A stretch of DNA of 64,000 nucleotides from Brachycybe producta (lineage: Eukaryota > Arthropoda > Diplopoda > Playtdesmida > Andrognathidae). Every line of letters starts with the position of its first letter. Position 1 is the first letter of the stretch. The stretch spans positions 852,001 to 916,000 of the forward strand of contig JAUPFP010000038.1 in the NCBI GenBank assembly GCA_036925085.1. Reading direction: 5' to 3'. Position numbers and translations under genes: made by a program. This document shows positions 46,334-57,286 of the stretch, piece by piece. A model generated the notes under the pieces. That model did not search any database and was not told where the DNA came from. It worked only from the letters and a program-made list of their open reading frames with translations.

Positions 46334-48841
46334 ATGTGTCCAAATTTGGTCCTGATAATTGGTGATGACATTATGATTCAGTTTTCAAAAAAGATATTGA
46401 AAGAATCAAATACAGAATTGACTTTAGAGCAACAAATTAGTTACGACACAACGTTTGAACTAGGGGACATATACGTATCGACACTGGTGATGAAAAATGT
46501 TTTATGTGAGAAGGATCCAATTTTCCCAGTTTTGTTTATGTTACACGACAAAAAGCTTGGTGTAATCCATGAGAGATTTATGGAAATTGTTGAGTCCAAA
46601 CTGCTATTAAATAAAAACTGTCAAAAAATTCCACTCATCACAGATCGGGAGGCAGCAATTTGCAATGCGGTTTGGAAAAACTTCCCAAGCATTCCATTGC
46701 TGATTTGCAGTAATCACCTACGTAGAGATGTACAACTGTGGATTCAAAAAGCCAAGGGGAAAACACATGACGATTTAAAAGTATTGAGTACTCACATGAT
46801 AAATTTAATTGACAGTGAGTCATCTGAAATATTTTCTGAGCTTTACGAGAAGTATCGTGTAACATGGAGTGAATGCTTTTTAAAATACTTTGACAACCAC
46901 ATTAAAGAAGACATGCAAAATCATTGTGTAGCATATGTTTTTAAGGCATTTGCAGCTTTCAAGAAAAAAAGACCAACAATAAACACATGCGAAAGCTTAC
47001 ACAATCTGTTTAAACTAGAATTAAATAGACAAGAATTGCCAATCGATGCATTGGTTTTAGCTTTGTTCCAGCTACAAAGACACTTTTTGGGGGAATTCAG
47101 CAGAGCATTTAGAAACTTGGGTGAATACACAATTAAAAAAACATACATGAGAAAGCAAACAACATTTACTTTTGAGTTAGGGTTTGTTGACACGTGTAAA
47201 AAGGTAGATGACATCGTAAAACACATCAAAGGTGATCTACCTCACCCAAAAGAAAATACGGAAAAACTGCCAAATTATAGAATGACTAATAAAAGCTTGG
47301 CATTGTTATGTGCAAATAACAATCTTGTTTCTTTGGACTCAGTTTCAAGAAGGTTTCTGGTTCGTTCCCCATACAAACCTACTTGCAACACTGTATGGAA
47401 TGATGACAACAATGTTATGCAGTGTTCCTGTGGTACTTCTGGTGTATGTAGTCACATGCTAGCTGTTTGTTTTGCTACAAATGTAGCCATTCCCACTCGA
47501 GACGACCGGACATACAAATTATCAGTGTTACGAAAAAAAACACGCAACAAAGAAGGCAGAAGTGGCCGAAAATGTCCACGCACAAAAGATCTTGATCTCA
47601 GCTATAAGGAGGCAGATGATTCTTTGCAAGCAAAAAATCATTTGTTTGATGATCTTTACATGGACACAGGAGACGAAGATGATCGATCTCTTGATTTAGG
47701 CAGTCCCATTGAAACGTTCCACTCAGAGTTTTGCCATTCTACGCCTATAACAAAGTACAATGCAGGTGTACTAGAGCCAATTGTCATTATTGACACTGAT
47801 ACTGACAAAACAGATAATGATGTTTCATTTGAAACACCATCTGAAGTTATCACTGCCAATGACACAGCAAATGAAGATTTTTCATTAAAAGCTCATTCGT
47901 CATTACTGGAGGCAGATATCAAACAGTACCCAGAATGTAATGTTGGTGAATGGCTGTCAAATTTTATTGTCGATGAAGCTTTTAAAAGCTTAATTCACAA
48001 CTATGGATATGAATTGTCCGTTTTACCTATCGAACTGTGTGATTATGCTGTAGTTTTCCATAAAATTTATGTTCCAACTGTAAAGTATTTTGATAAGTTA
48101 GCAGCATTGAATTATGATGCCATGGTTGTAGACATGGCAAGTAAGCCATCAATTGATTTACATGAACGAAGTTGTTCGCACTTTTTAACCGGATTCATTC
48201 TTTTTAAAGCACAAAAAGTAATTATTTGTGACTCCCTTAAAGGCCATCTGCACAACTACAATGACAAGTTTGAAGCCCTTCTTACTATATACAAGATTGC
48301 ATATATAACAGCTGGATTTTTCCCACCTAATGATATTGAGTGTATTTTATCTACAGATGCACCACGTCAATGCAATTTTGATGACTGCGGAGTTCACAGC
48401 ATCTTACATTTGTATAGTTTTTTAACTAAAGACAAATTTCAAATCCCAGAAACATCAGAACAGGGAAGGGCATGGGTTGTTCATATTGTAAAAAATTCTA
48501 AATTCTCTACTAGAGATGTCAACAAAAAAAAGTTGACAGATGAACAACTAAAGGTAGTTTTAAATGCAATCGAAAAAACTCATATTAAGGTCAATGCAAA
48601 AGAAGATACTGTTTTCAAGTACTTTACTGAAGTACAACTATTGCATCATTCTGACCCATCTATCTGTGCTGTAGGTCTGGACCACTGCAATGCAAATGAA
48701 ATTGCAATGCAAGATGGTTCACTGCATGTAAAGTGGATTATGTGTGTTTCATGCAGAGAGTGGTACCACAAACAGTGCCTCCACGAAAACAAAGAAAACA
48801 GATTCGAGCCGTATTTTATTTGTTCCGAATGTTTCATATGA
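46334..48841 (+). CDS. MULE transposase copy, N-terminally truncated (835 aa)
   Basis: This is the mirror copy of the left-arm gene. From the first ATG after the deletion junction it reads MCPNLVLIIGDDIMIQ to the same C-terminus FICSECFI, and I see no amino-acid difference from residues 231-1065 of the full-length copy. It therefore keeps the DDE residues, SWIM motif, the Ulp1 catalytic set and the PHD finger, but lacks the putative N-terminal DNA-binding part and the native start. It may be inert, or may yield a protein that competes with the full-length enzyme. Confidence 0.9.
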   Translation: MCPNLVLIIGDDIMIQFSKKILKESNTELTLEQQISYDTTFELGDIYVSTLVMKNVLCEKDPIFPVLFMLHDKKLGVIHERFMEIVESKLLLNKNCQKIPLITDREAAICNAVWKNFPSIPLLICSNHLRRDVQLWIQKAKGKTHDDLKVLSTHMINLIDSESSEIFSELYEKYRVTWSECFLKYFDNHIKEDMQNHCVAYVFKAFAAFKKKRPTINTCESLHNLFKLELNRQELPIDALVLALFQLQRHFLGEFSRAFRNLGEYTIKKTYMRKQTTFTFELGFVDTCKKVDDIVKHIKGDLPHPKENTEKLPNYRMTNKSLALLCANNNLVSLDSVSRRFLVRSPYKPTCNTVWNDDNNVMQCSCGTSGVCSHMLAVCFATNVAIPTRDDRTYKLSVLRKKTRNKEGRSGRKCPRTKDLDLSYKEADDSLQAKNHLFDDLYMDTGDEDDRSLDLGSPIETFHSEFCHSTPITKYNAGVLEPIVIIDTDTDKTDNDVSFETPSEVITANDTANEDFSLKAHSSLLEADIKQYPECNVGEWLSNFIVDEAFKSLIHNYGYELSVLPIELCDYAVVFHKIYVPTVKYFDKLAALNYDAMVVDMASKPSIDLHERSCSHFLTGFILFKAQKVIICDSLKGHLHNYNDKFEALLTIYKIAYITAGFFPPNDIECILSTDAPRQCNFDDCGVHSILHLYSFLTKDKFQIPETSEQGRAWVVHIVKNSKFSTRDVNKKKLTDEQLKVVLNAIEKTHIKVNAKEDTVFKYFTEVQLLHHSDPSICAVGLDHCNANEIAMQDGSLHVKWIMCVSCREWYHKQCLHENKENRFEPYFICSECFI

Positions 48842-48858
48842 GTTTCATAAAAATGTGA

Positions 48859-49474
48859 CATGAAATTGTGTTAATATTTTTCTACTTATTTTTTCAACTT
48901 CGGGGTGAACATGTTTTATTTTGAATTTTACATTTTTTAAACAATCCAAAATTGTCAAGATGTAAACTTTTTGAGAGTACTTTTATACATGTTTTAGCCA
49001 GTTGGCAACACATTTTTATTGTTCTCAAGTTATGATATAAAAAAAAAACACTTGGTAAAAATCTGATGCTAAATTGTTTTAATATTTTTGTATTTATTCA
49101 TCTTCCCATTGAACATGTTTTATTTTCTAATTTACATTTTTCAAACAACAACCAACATGTTCAAGTTGTAAACTTTTTAAGAATACTTTAATACATGTAT
49201 TAGCCAGTTGGCAAGAATTAATTTTTTACTGTTCTCATGTTATAATAAAAACATTTTAAAGAAAGTCACTTCATAAAAATCTGATGTGAAATTGTTTTAA
49301 TATATTTGTATACATTCATCTTTCTGTTAAACATGTTTCATTTTGTAATTTACATTTTATAAAAATTAACCAACATCTTCAAGTTACAAACTTTTTTAGA
49401 ATACTTTCATACATGTTTTAGCCAGTTGAAAAAATTTTTTCATTGTTCTCAAGTTACAATAAAAATATGTTAAA
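48859..49474. repeat. Three diverged ~200-bp repeats, right arm
   Basis: The mirror image of 41885-42500, colinear base for base by the constant coordinate sum. It follows the right-arm transposase stop. Confidence 0.8.
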
Positions 49475-49553
49475 ATTATCATGTTTGTTTTATTTTTGCT
49501 TTTGCCATTTTTCCATCTTTCCATTTTTTGCAAATGTTTTCACTGCATTGCTA

Positions 49554-50992
49554 TGTGTTTGTGTTTTCCATGCCTTTCTGTGTTTGTAAATGTTTTCTGC
49601 ACTTTTCCGTGTGTTTTTAAACATTTTCTGCCCTTTTCTGTGTGTTTGGATGTGTTTTCCGCACTTTTCCATGTTTGTAATTGTTTTCTGCGCTTTTCCG
49701 TGTTTTCCGCGCTTTTCCATGTTTATAATTGTTTTCTGCGCTTTTCCGTGTTTTCTGCGCTTTTCCGTGTTTTCCGCGCTTTTCCATGTTTGTATGTGTT
49801 TTCCGTGCTTTTCCGTGTTTGTAATTGTTTTCCGTGCTTTTCCGTGTGTTTGTAATTTTTTTACGTGCTTTTCCGTGTGTTTGTAATTTTTTCCGCGCTT
49901 TTCCGTGTGTTTGTAATTTTTTCCGCGCTTTTCCGTGTGTTTGTAATCGTTTTCCGTGTGTTTATAATAGTTTTCCGTGCTTTTCCGTGTTTGTAATTGT
50001 TTTCTGCACTTTTCCGTGTTTTTGTAATCGTTTTCCGTGCTTCTCCGTGTGTTTTCCGTGTGTTTGTAATTTTTCCAGTGCTTTTCCGTGTGTTTGAATG
50101 TGTTTTCCGCGCTTTTCCGTGTGTTTGAATGTGTTTTCCGCGCTTTTCCGTGTTTGTAATTGTTTTCCGCGCTTTTCCGTGTTTGTAATTGTTTTCCGCG
50201 CTTTTCCGTGTGTTTGTAATTGTTTTCCGCGCTTTTCCGTGTGTTTGTAATTGTTTTCCGCGCTTTTCCGTGTTTGTAATTGTTTTCCGCGCTTTTCCGT
50301 GTGTTTGTAATTGTTTTCCGCACTTTTCCGTGTGTTTGTAATTGTTTTCCTCGCTTTTCCGTGTGTTTGTAATTGTTTTCCGCGCTTTTCCGTGTGTTTG
50401 AATGTGTTTTCCGCGCTTTTCCGTGTGTTTGAATGTGTTTTCCGCGCTTTTCCGTTTGTAATTGTTTTCCGCGCTTTTCCGTTTGTAATTGTTTTCCGCG
50501 CTTTTCCGTGTGTTTGTAATTGTTTTCCGCGCTTTTCCGTGTGTTTGTAATTGTTTTCCGCGCTTTTCCGTGTGTTTGTAATTGTTTTCCGCGCTTTTCC
50601 GTGTGTTTGAATGTGTTTTCCGCGCTTTTCCGTGTGTTTGTAATTGTTTTCCGCGCTTTTCCGTGTTTGTAATTGTTTTCCGCGCTTTTCCGTGTGTTTG
50701 TAATTGTTTTCCGCGCTTTTCCGTGTGTTTGTAATTGTTTTCCGCGCTTTTCCGTGTGTTTGTAATTGTTTTCCGCGCTTTTCCGTGTGTTTGTAATTGT
50801 TTTCCGCGCTTTTCCGTGTGTTTGTAATTGTTTTCCGCGCTTTTCCGTGTGTTTGTAATTGTTTTCCGCGCTTTTCCGTGTGTTTGTATGTGTTTCCGTG
50901 CTTTTCTGTGTGTTTGTATGTGTTTCCGTGCTTTTCCGTGTGTTTGAATGTGTTTTCTGTGTGTTTGTATGTGTTTTCCGTGCTTTCCCGTG
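49554..50992. repeat. Right-arm minisatellite, 29/31-bp units (~48 copies)
   Basis: The inverse of the left array (unit read here as TTGTAATTGTTTTCCGCGCT plus TTTCCGTGTG), but only 1.4 kb long. Gene-proximal irregular units match the left arm with small differences, for example an extra 11 bp near 50,050. The GCGCGTTAAAC variant of the left array was not seen. The 277-codon ORF on the minus strand here is repeat-derived. Confidence 0.95.
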
Positions 50993-51000
50993 CCTTGTAT

Positions 51001-51077
51001 TGCCTATAGTGGCCTAATATTTATTTTTCCGCGCGTTTCCGTCAGTTTCCATCCGTTTCCGTGTTTTAGTCTGACCC
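51001..51077 (-). repeat. Right terminal inverted repeat outside the minisatellite
   Basis: The complement of 37843-37919, ending CCGTGTTTTAGTCTGACCC at 51077 and followed by AAAAAAAT. It differs from the left end at a few bases. Confidence 0.85.
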
Positions 51078-51789
51078 AAAAAAATCAATACTTGAAAATA
51101 ACAAAAAAAAAATCAATTATCAACAGGTAACCAAAAAAAAACAATACTTACAGCAAAACTAATCAGCTACTGATTGCATTAAAAAAGGCAAACATAAAAA
51201 TGTGTTAAACAAAACCGTTATCATTAAACCGTCATCATGACGACGACGACGACGACGACATAAAAAAGTCACCAAAACAAAAGACCGGAAACAAACGAGT
51301 AAAGATCAAAAAGTAACCGAGAGAAAGTCGTACGTTTCGCGGCAGCTAAAAATACAACGACCGGACAACAACGATTCCCCGTTACAAACTCGTAACAACA
51401 AGAAAAACTTTTCACAAAGTATAAAAAAATAAGTTTTACCGGCGGTTAAAAAGTTTTTCTCGTTTCTAAACTAATAGTCATCATTATCATTGTGTATTTT
51501 AAACGATACAAAACTATTTTACATAGTAGAAAATAAGCCACAAAAATGAAATGAGTAAAATAAAACGGCGCTCTTCCTGTCTATGTAGTTCCAAACGTTC
51601 TCAGGCGACTTTCAAGTTTCAAATGGCTGGAAAAAGTCTCTGAAAACACCGCATAGAAAAAGACAAGCAACGAGAAAGAACAAAACAACCAATCGTAAAT
51701 CGATGCGATTACAGCGATCCTAGCGCTCACAAGAAGCAACTGTCTTTCTCTCTTATTTCTCACCTGCATTTTACTAATTTACATAGAAC

Positions 51790-52110
51790 ACTAGTATGCA
51801 GGGTGATCCAAATTAATGTTGAAAGAATGTTTCAATCTACAAAGAAATTTAATTTTGAAAACTTTCAGAAACTTTTCATCACAAAAATTAAATATACTTT
51901 TGAAACTAAATAATAAAGAAAAGTGTTTATTTAAAAAAAAAAACTTTCAAAATTAGCCAAAAAAAAGTTTATTTTTTAAAAAAAATACGAAACTGAAATT
52001 ACTTTTTACTTTTCTAGTTTGTATTTCAAACACACATTCAATATTAGTTTTTTTTTATTAAAAAAGCTGGAAATTCGATAATTCTGACGAAAAATATAAG
52101 CTCAAGTTAC
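51790..52110. repeat. Possible degraded family A repeat
   Basis: CTTTTCTAGTTTGTATTTCAA and a weak GGAAATTCGATAATTCTGAC outer arm lie at the right. The left arm is poorly preserved. Confidence 0.35.
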
Positions 52111-55100
52111 TTTTTCGAAAAAATATTTTCACGGTAATTACAAATTTTTATGATAATCTCGGAGTTCAAATTGAGTCATAAGTTTTCTTTTTGTAGCTCT
52201 TTTTGAACAATAAAATGAAATCCACTAATTGTTATACTGCCCCTCCCACCCCGACACATAACCATCAAATCTTCCACCCTCACAATCTGAATTGCAATAA
52301 ATTGAATCACATAAAAAGAGGGATTGGGGGGGGGGGGGGGGGGGGAGAGGACATATAACGCAAGAATGACATCGAATAACACCACGCTTTTTTATGTGTG
52401 TTTGATGTGTACTTCAAGGTGTAAAATGAGTCGTGTTTAACAAACTTAACAAAAGATGAGGTGAGGGTGTTAATATTTGTATTGTTGGACGTACTATAAA
52501 AGGAATTAAGGGGAGAGAAAAAGGAAGAGGACCTGTCCGAGCACAAAAGCAAAATATATATATTTTTGATAAAAATTTCTGAAGTGCTTGGAAACGAAAA
52601 ACCACCGAATTTTGTTTTGTATCACACACATAACTACCAATAATGGGTCTTTCATAATTGTATTATTATTATTTTTGAAGCGAAAAATAAAAATAAAAAA
52701 AAATCCTGCTTCTTGCCATTCAATGAAAAAGCAACGATTTATACAAAAATAATAATATAAGTGAAAATAAAAGATGTAAAGGAGGGGGTGGGTGAATTGA
52801 AAATTTGACAAAGGGACGAGTAGAGGAGAATGTGTCCACCCCCACACATCCCTATTCTCTAACCGTCCACCCAACGAGTTCTCGAAACAATAGGAGGCGC
52901 TTAGCCAAACATACAAAACATCAATCACGTTGAATAAACATATCAAATGCTTCAGAAGGAAGAAGTTGGGAGGAAAATAGGAGGGTTAAAAAAGTGATTC
53001 TCGCCCGGATAGCGACCCCAATCAACCCAATATCAACTGTCAATCATTGTTGATGTTGAACAAACACACGGGTCGATTCGACCTTGGTACTTTTTCTTAT
53101 TTACAATTTTAGAACATGAGATTATGGACCAAGGGGAAGGGGAAGAAGTGGGGGTAAATGAGAATGGAGGAGTTTTACACTCGCCCTCATACCCCAAAAA
53201 TGTGACCACCTCCACTAAATAAACACATGATAAAACGTTGTTGATGATGATGGGGAAAGTGGACTAAAGTGCGTGACCAAAGAACAAAAGGCACATCTTA
53301 AAGACTTTTTTGAGGGAATTTGTATGGTTCTTGGAATGTTTCATACATAAGTTTCATATATAAAATGCAAGAAAACGTCCTGAAAACTCGCAAAAAGCAC
53401 TCACAATACTGATTTGCAAAGAATGTCTGAACTGAATTCCTGAATTTTTTTTTATAAAAAACCTAGTAAATTAATCAAAAATCTAAGAAACTAGCAGATT
53501 AATCTAACAAAGTAGCGGATCAATTAAAAATCTAACAAACTAGTAGATTAATCAAATATTTAACAAACTAGATTAATAAAAAAAAAAATTAACAAAATAG
53601 TAGATTAATAAAAATAACAAATTAATAACCAAACCAAATATCAGATCCAAACTTTGGCATTTGTACTTTTATGCTTTTCTATATTTGAACATTCCAAAGT
53701 TCCAATGTTCAAACTGTTTTTTTCTTCTTCTTCTTTGTAATCGTAAAGGTTACCTATGTACTTGTAACTTGCGCAGTATAGTACTTTGGCATGCTAAATT
53801 ATTGCTAATATGCCACAAAATTACTAAACTGTAGAATAGAAGCGTATTGACAATTGTTGCCTAAAAACTTTTAAAACAAACATTTTATGGTAACATAACT
53901 TATTCCTTCAGTTTATCCCCTTGAATTTGTTTATTTTGACCTTGTGTCACTTGAAAGATGCAATTAAATCTACTAAAAATACGACTTATGCCATAGACAA
54001 TTTGCATCTCGAGGCTAATCTATAATACGTTTCTATACGTAGTCAAATCAAATGAGATTCCCTAGAGTCCCCTTGAGCTTGCATATGAAATTAACTCCCC
54101 ATAATTAGCTGAATTTTAATATTAGAGCAAACAAACTAAGTGCCAGGAAGAGAGTTTCAACTTCCTTTTCCTCACTCCCTTCTTCACTTTTGTAGTACAC
54201 ATTAAAAATGTTACAATTTTCACTACCACGTGCATACCACATTCCCAAAGCTAAAGCATTTTTATATTATAAAACCGACTTTTTAATCAAAATTTTAGCT
54301 AAGAAAAGAGTTTTCAAAAAAGGAAACAAAAAAACATTGGCAAAGTTACAACAAAAGTAGTTATTTTGTTGCAACTTCTCAACACAACTAAATTTTGAAA
54401 TTTTTGTTTCGAGACATCAATTTTTATATAAAAGTAACATTGCCGGATATATGCAGTAAATATATCAAAATTGTTATCATTTAAAGAAGAAGAAGAAGAA
54501 AAGACAAACGTTTGCAAATTTTTTTTAGAAAAGAGATAAAAAAAATAAATAAAAAAGGCAACAAAAAAAAAGAGATGAAAATCTCAACATTTTGTCTCAT
54601 TTTTTTAAATTTATGAGGCTACAACCATATTTAAGAATCTTCTTTTACATTTTGAAAGTGTTTTAATAGACACGAGTCAAATGAAACACGATCAACCTTT
54701 TGATAAAGATATGAGACATTTTTATTAAAAGTTTTAAGGTTGTTTGTGTTGTCGGAGAGGAAAGAAAAATGGCTGAGGATTTTTTTTACACTTGAAGAAG
54801 AAATATCTTTAAAATGCTTTTCGTGTCATATACAAGACACATTTTGTTAAGACAAAAAACTCGGACTTTGTAATAGAAACACACACACACATGGAAGCAA
54901 ATCGGTTGAACTTAATAACCTTTTAAAGAAGATCGACCTTTTTTTTTCATGTCAAAATGAAATGATTAATTAAACTCTTTTCTCCATTGAAATGAAGGCA
55001 AAAGCTGTACATTTTGTGTGCGTGTTTTTTTTCTGTACATAAATTAATAAATAGGTCTATAGATCGCGCCATATTATGTAAATATAGATTGAACGAACTT

Positions 55101-55300
55101 TAAACCTCCTTGAAAAAGTTGAAAAGAAACACTCGAGAAAAAATATATATATATAATTATTATTTATATATATAATTAATATTTATTAATGAATTTATTT
55201 TTGCACATTTTGAGGTTGATTATTCAATATTTAATATCTAAATTACAGCCAAGTTAAATGCATTTCTTACTTTATGAGTAGGGAAATAATAATCCTTCTT
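52111..55300. other. No gene seen
   Basis: AT-rich DNA with a 24-G run (from 52,326), a short tandem series of CTAACAAACTAGTAGATTAA-like units at 53,460-53,630, and A/T homopolymers. No exon or RNA gene is supported. Confidence 0.45.
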
Positions 55301-55304
55301 GCAA

Positions 55305-55375
55305 TCAAAAAAGACTGGTTAGAGGTTAGAGACCTAGTGTTGTATTCTACCCTCTAACCAGTATCTTTGACTGCA
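55305..55375. repeat. Family C hairpin
   Basis: AAAGACTGGTTAGAGGTTAG pairs with CTACCCTCTAACCAGTATCT around a short loop. Confidence 0.65.
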
Positions 55376-55439
55376 TAATTCTTTTTTGCTTTATTCTTTT
55401 TGGAGTGTGTATTTTTCTCTGTATTTTATCGTAATTATT

Positions 55440-55710
55440 GCCATTTTCAACTTTAAAAATAAGTTAAACGTTTGCTAGAGACTAGAAAAGTAACTGAATA
55501 TGCTAAAATCACTTTTATGAAGATATGTTAAAATAATTAAACTTTTTATTGATAATTAATTTGGATAATCATTTTTTTTTACTAAAATGTTGAAAAGTAT
55601 GAAAAAAGCGTAAAATTTGGTAAAAACTATTTATCAATAGAAAATCATCGTGAAAATATTTTCAGCCATAACCGTTAACTATTCCAGTTTCTAACTCCCA
55701 TTGATCACCT
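55440..55710. repeat. Family A foldback repeat
   Basis: TTTGCTAGAGACTAGAAAAG at the left and AACTATTCCAGTTTCTAACT at the right, with GAAGATATGTTAAAATAATT and CATCGTGAAAATATTTTC between. Confidence 0.55.
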
Positions 55711-56455
55711 GAAAATATATCATTAAAATGTGTACAAATTGTACATGTAACTGCCATGAAGTGGAAAAATGCCAATTCATTTTGCAAATTGCCTAGTGAT
55801 TATAAAGAATGACTGGTATTGAACTTTTAACACACAAAAAACCCACACTACAATTGTAGAATACTGATACATTGTAGATCCATAACATAAATAATCAAAG
55901 CACATCGTCATTGTGATCTATTAGTTGTAAAAAGATGGAAAGAAACATGTCAATCGAACAAAAGCTTAGTGGGCCGACTGTTTTGCTTGGTACGGATGGT
56001 ACCCCACAGAGAAATTGGCAACCTCGCGACCCACTCTCTCTTTCTCTCTAGAAAATCACCATTTTACCATTACTATTGTGTGTGACAGTCGAACATATGA
56101 CAATAACAAAAATCACGCATAGAAAAAGGTCAATTCATAACATTGACAAAATTCTACAATAGCTTCAAAAAATAATAGAAAAGAAAAAAAAATATTCCCA
56201 CCAAATGTATTCAATGTAGCTAACAATGGGGGAAATAATGTCTCATAGTGAGACCCACGCACACACCTGAGGTGTCGTCTGTCCTTTGTAATATGGGTAA
56301 ATAAATTATCAAACTTGAAAAAAATAAAGAGGGGGGGAAAGAGAGCAATGGCTATCCTTTTATTTTGAGTCCCTTCCTCAAATTCTACTTCTCAAAATAA
56401 ATACCTCAACCTCCTATTCCAGTAACATTTTGCAACTAAGCATCATTGATGGAGG

Positions 56456-57286
56456 TTACACGGTAGTACTGGTACGTATCCAGATAATATTACCCCCTAC
56501 GCAGGCTACACACCTAATGCGTTCTCACGTCACACGACAATATACAATATATGCCGAAAATGACGTCATATCTCTTGTTGCGATAAAGAGTTTAAAAAAT
56601 CATCTAAGAAAGTTAAACCATTTATAGGAGAGTTGTTAGATCGAAACTTATAAATAACTAGTTGCTAACACTACAATGAGACGCGTTACACAGCACTACT
56701 TATCACGCTAGAAGTGTCGATATAATATCCTCCTATGCAGGCTCCATCCCTAATGCAAATGGTACTCATAACGGGATAAGTAGTGCCGCTGTACCGTGTA
56801 ATGTGCCTCAATGGTTTACATGTGAGTTTCATTTTCCTGATAAGGTTTTTGAGCCAATCACATGTAGTGCATCGACATTCGATTATCCACCTGGTTTATG
56901 CAAAACAAAGATAATTATGTTGATGTGGATCAGTGAAGTATCACAACATGGAGCAAAATGCGGTGATTGCAGGCAGTCTTACGAACATGTCCCATTCTCA
57001 AACTCGTCCTTAAATCGAAATTTGCATGTAACTCGGAAGTTGGAATCCATTAAAAAGATGATGGTGACAAAGGGCCTGATGTTGTAGCTGGTGGTCTTGT
57101 AGTGGTCCGGTTTGTATCAGCCAAATGCCGTTCGTGACTTGGGAACCACCAGTATACAAGAGTAAAATATCGCATTATGTAGGCCTACATCTGATAAATA
57201 GATTTGTGTTTCTCCTCATATATAGAGTGTCTGGGTCAGGAGAGAAAATCATAGTTCGATACTTAAGTAGTACCGTGTAACATCGC
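56456..57286. mobile_element. Family D composite element with TTACACGGTA ends
   Basis: The left end TTACACGGTAGTACTGGTAC then GTATC matches the inverse of GATACTTAAGTAGTACCGTG then TAA near 57,263-57,286. A shorter inverted pair sits inside (ACAGCACTACTTATCACGC at about 56,690 and GGGATAAGTAGTGCCGCTGT then ACCGTGTAA at about 56,800). Two nested elements of one family is the simplest reading. A 94-codon ORF (56,803-57,087) inside it has no recognisable domain. Confidence 0.5.

Larger units (their letters stand above)
37843..51077. mobile_element. 13.2-kb palindromic (foldback-type) Mutator-like DNA transposon
   Basis: The left terminus GGGTCAGACTAAAACACGG (from 37843) is matched by its complement ending at 51077. 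Flanking octamers are AAAAAAAT at 37835-37842 and 51078-51085. The arms are 37843-45935 and 46179-51077 around a 243-bp loop. Each arm holds, outward, a 5' flank, a transposase gene, three ~200-bp AT-rich repeats, a 29/31-bp minisatellite and the terminus. Coordinates mirror about a constant sum (91,359) from 41.88 to 45.05 kb, with no indel. Left and right differ in minisatellite length (3.9 versus 1.4 kb), by a 759-bp deletion in the right gene, and by point changes in the terminal ~100 bp. An 8-bp duplication suits the Mutator superfamily, though the A-rich site makes the match weak evidence. Confidence 0.88.

Noticed and set aside
42518-48841. Polinton or other virus-like element, because of the cysteine protease and long terminal inverted repeats
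   Set aside because: No capsid, polymerase B, packaging ATPase or integrase of the retroviral type is present. The catalytic core is MULE and the protease has Ulp1 motifs, so this is a plain DNA transposon.
56803-57087. 94-codon ORF inside the family D element
   Set aside because: Cys-containing but matches no motif I can name. It may be chance within repetitive DNA.
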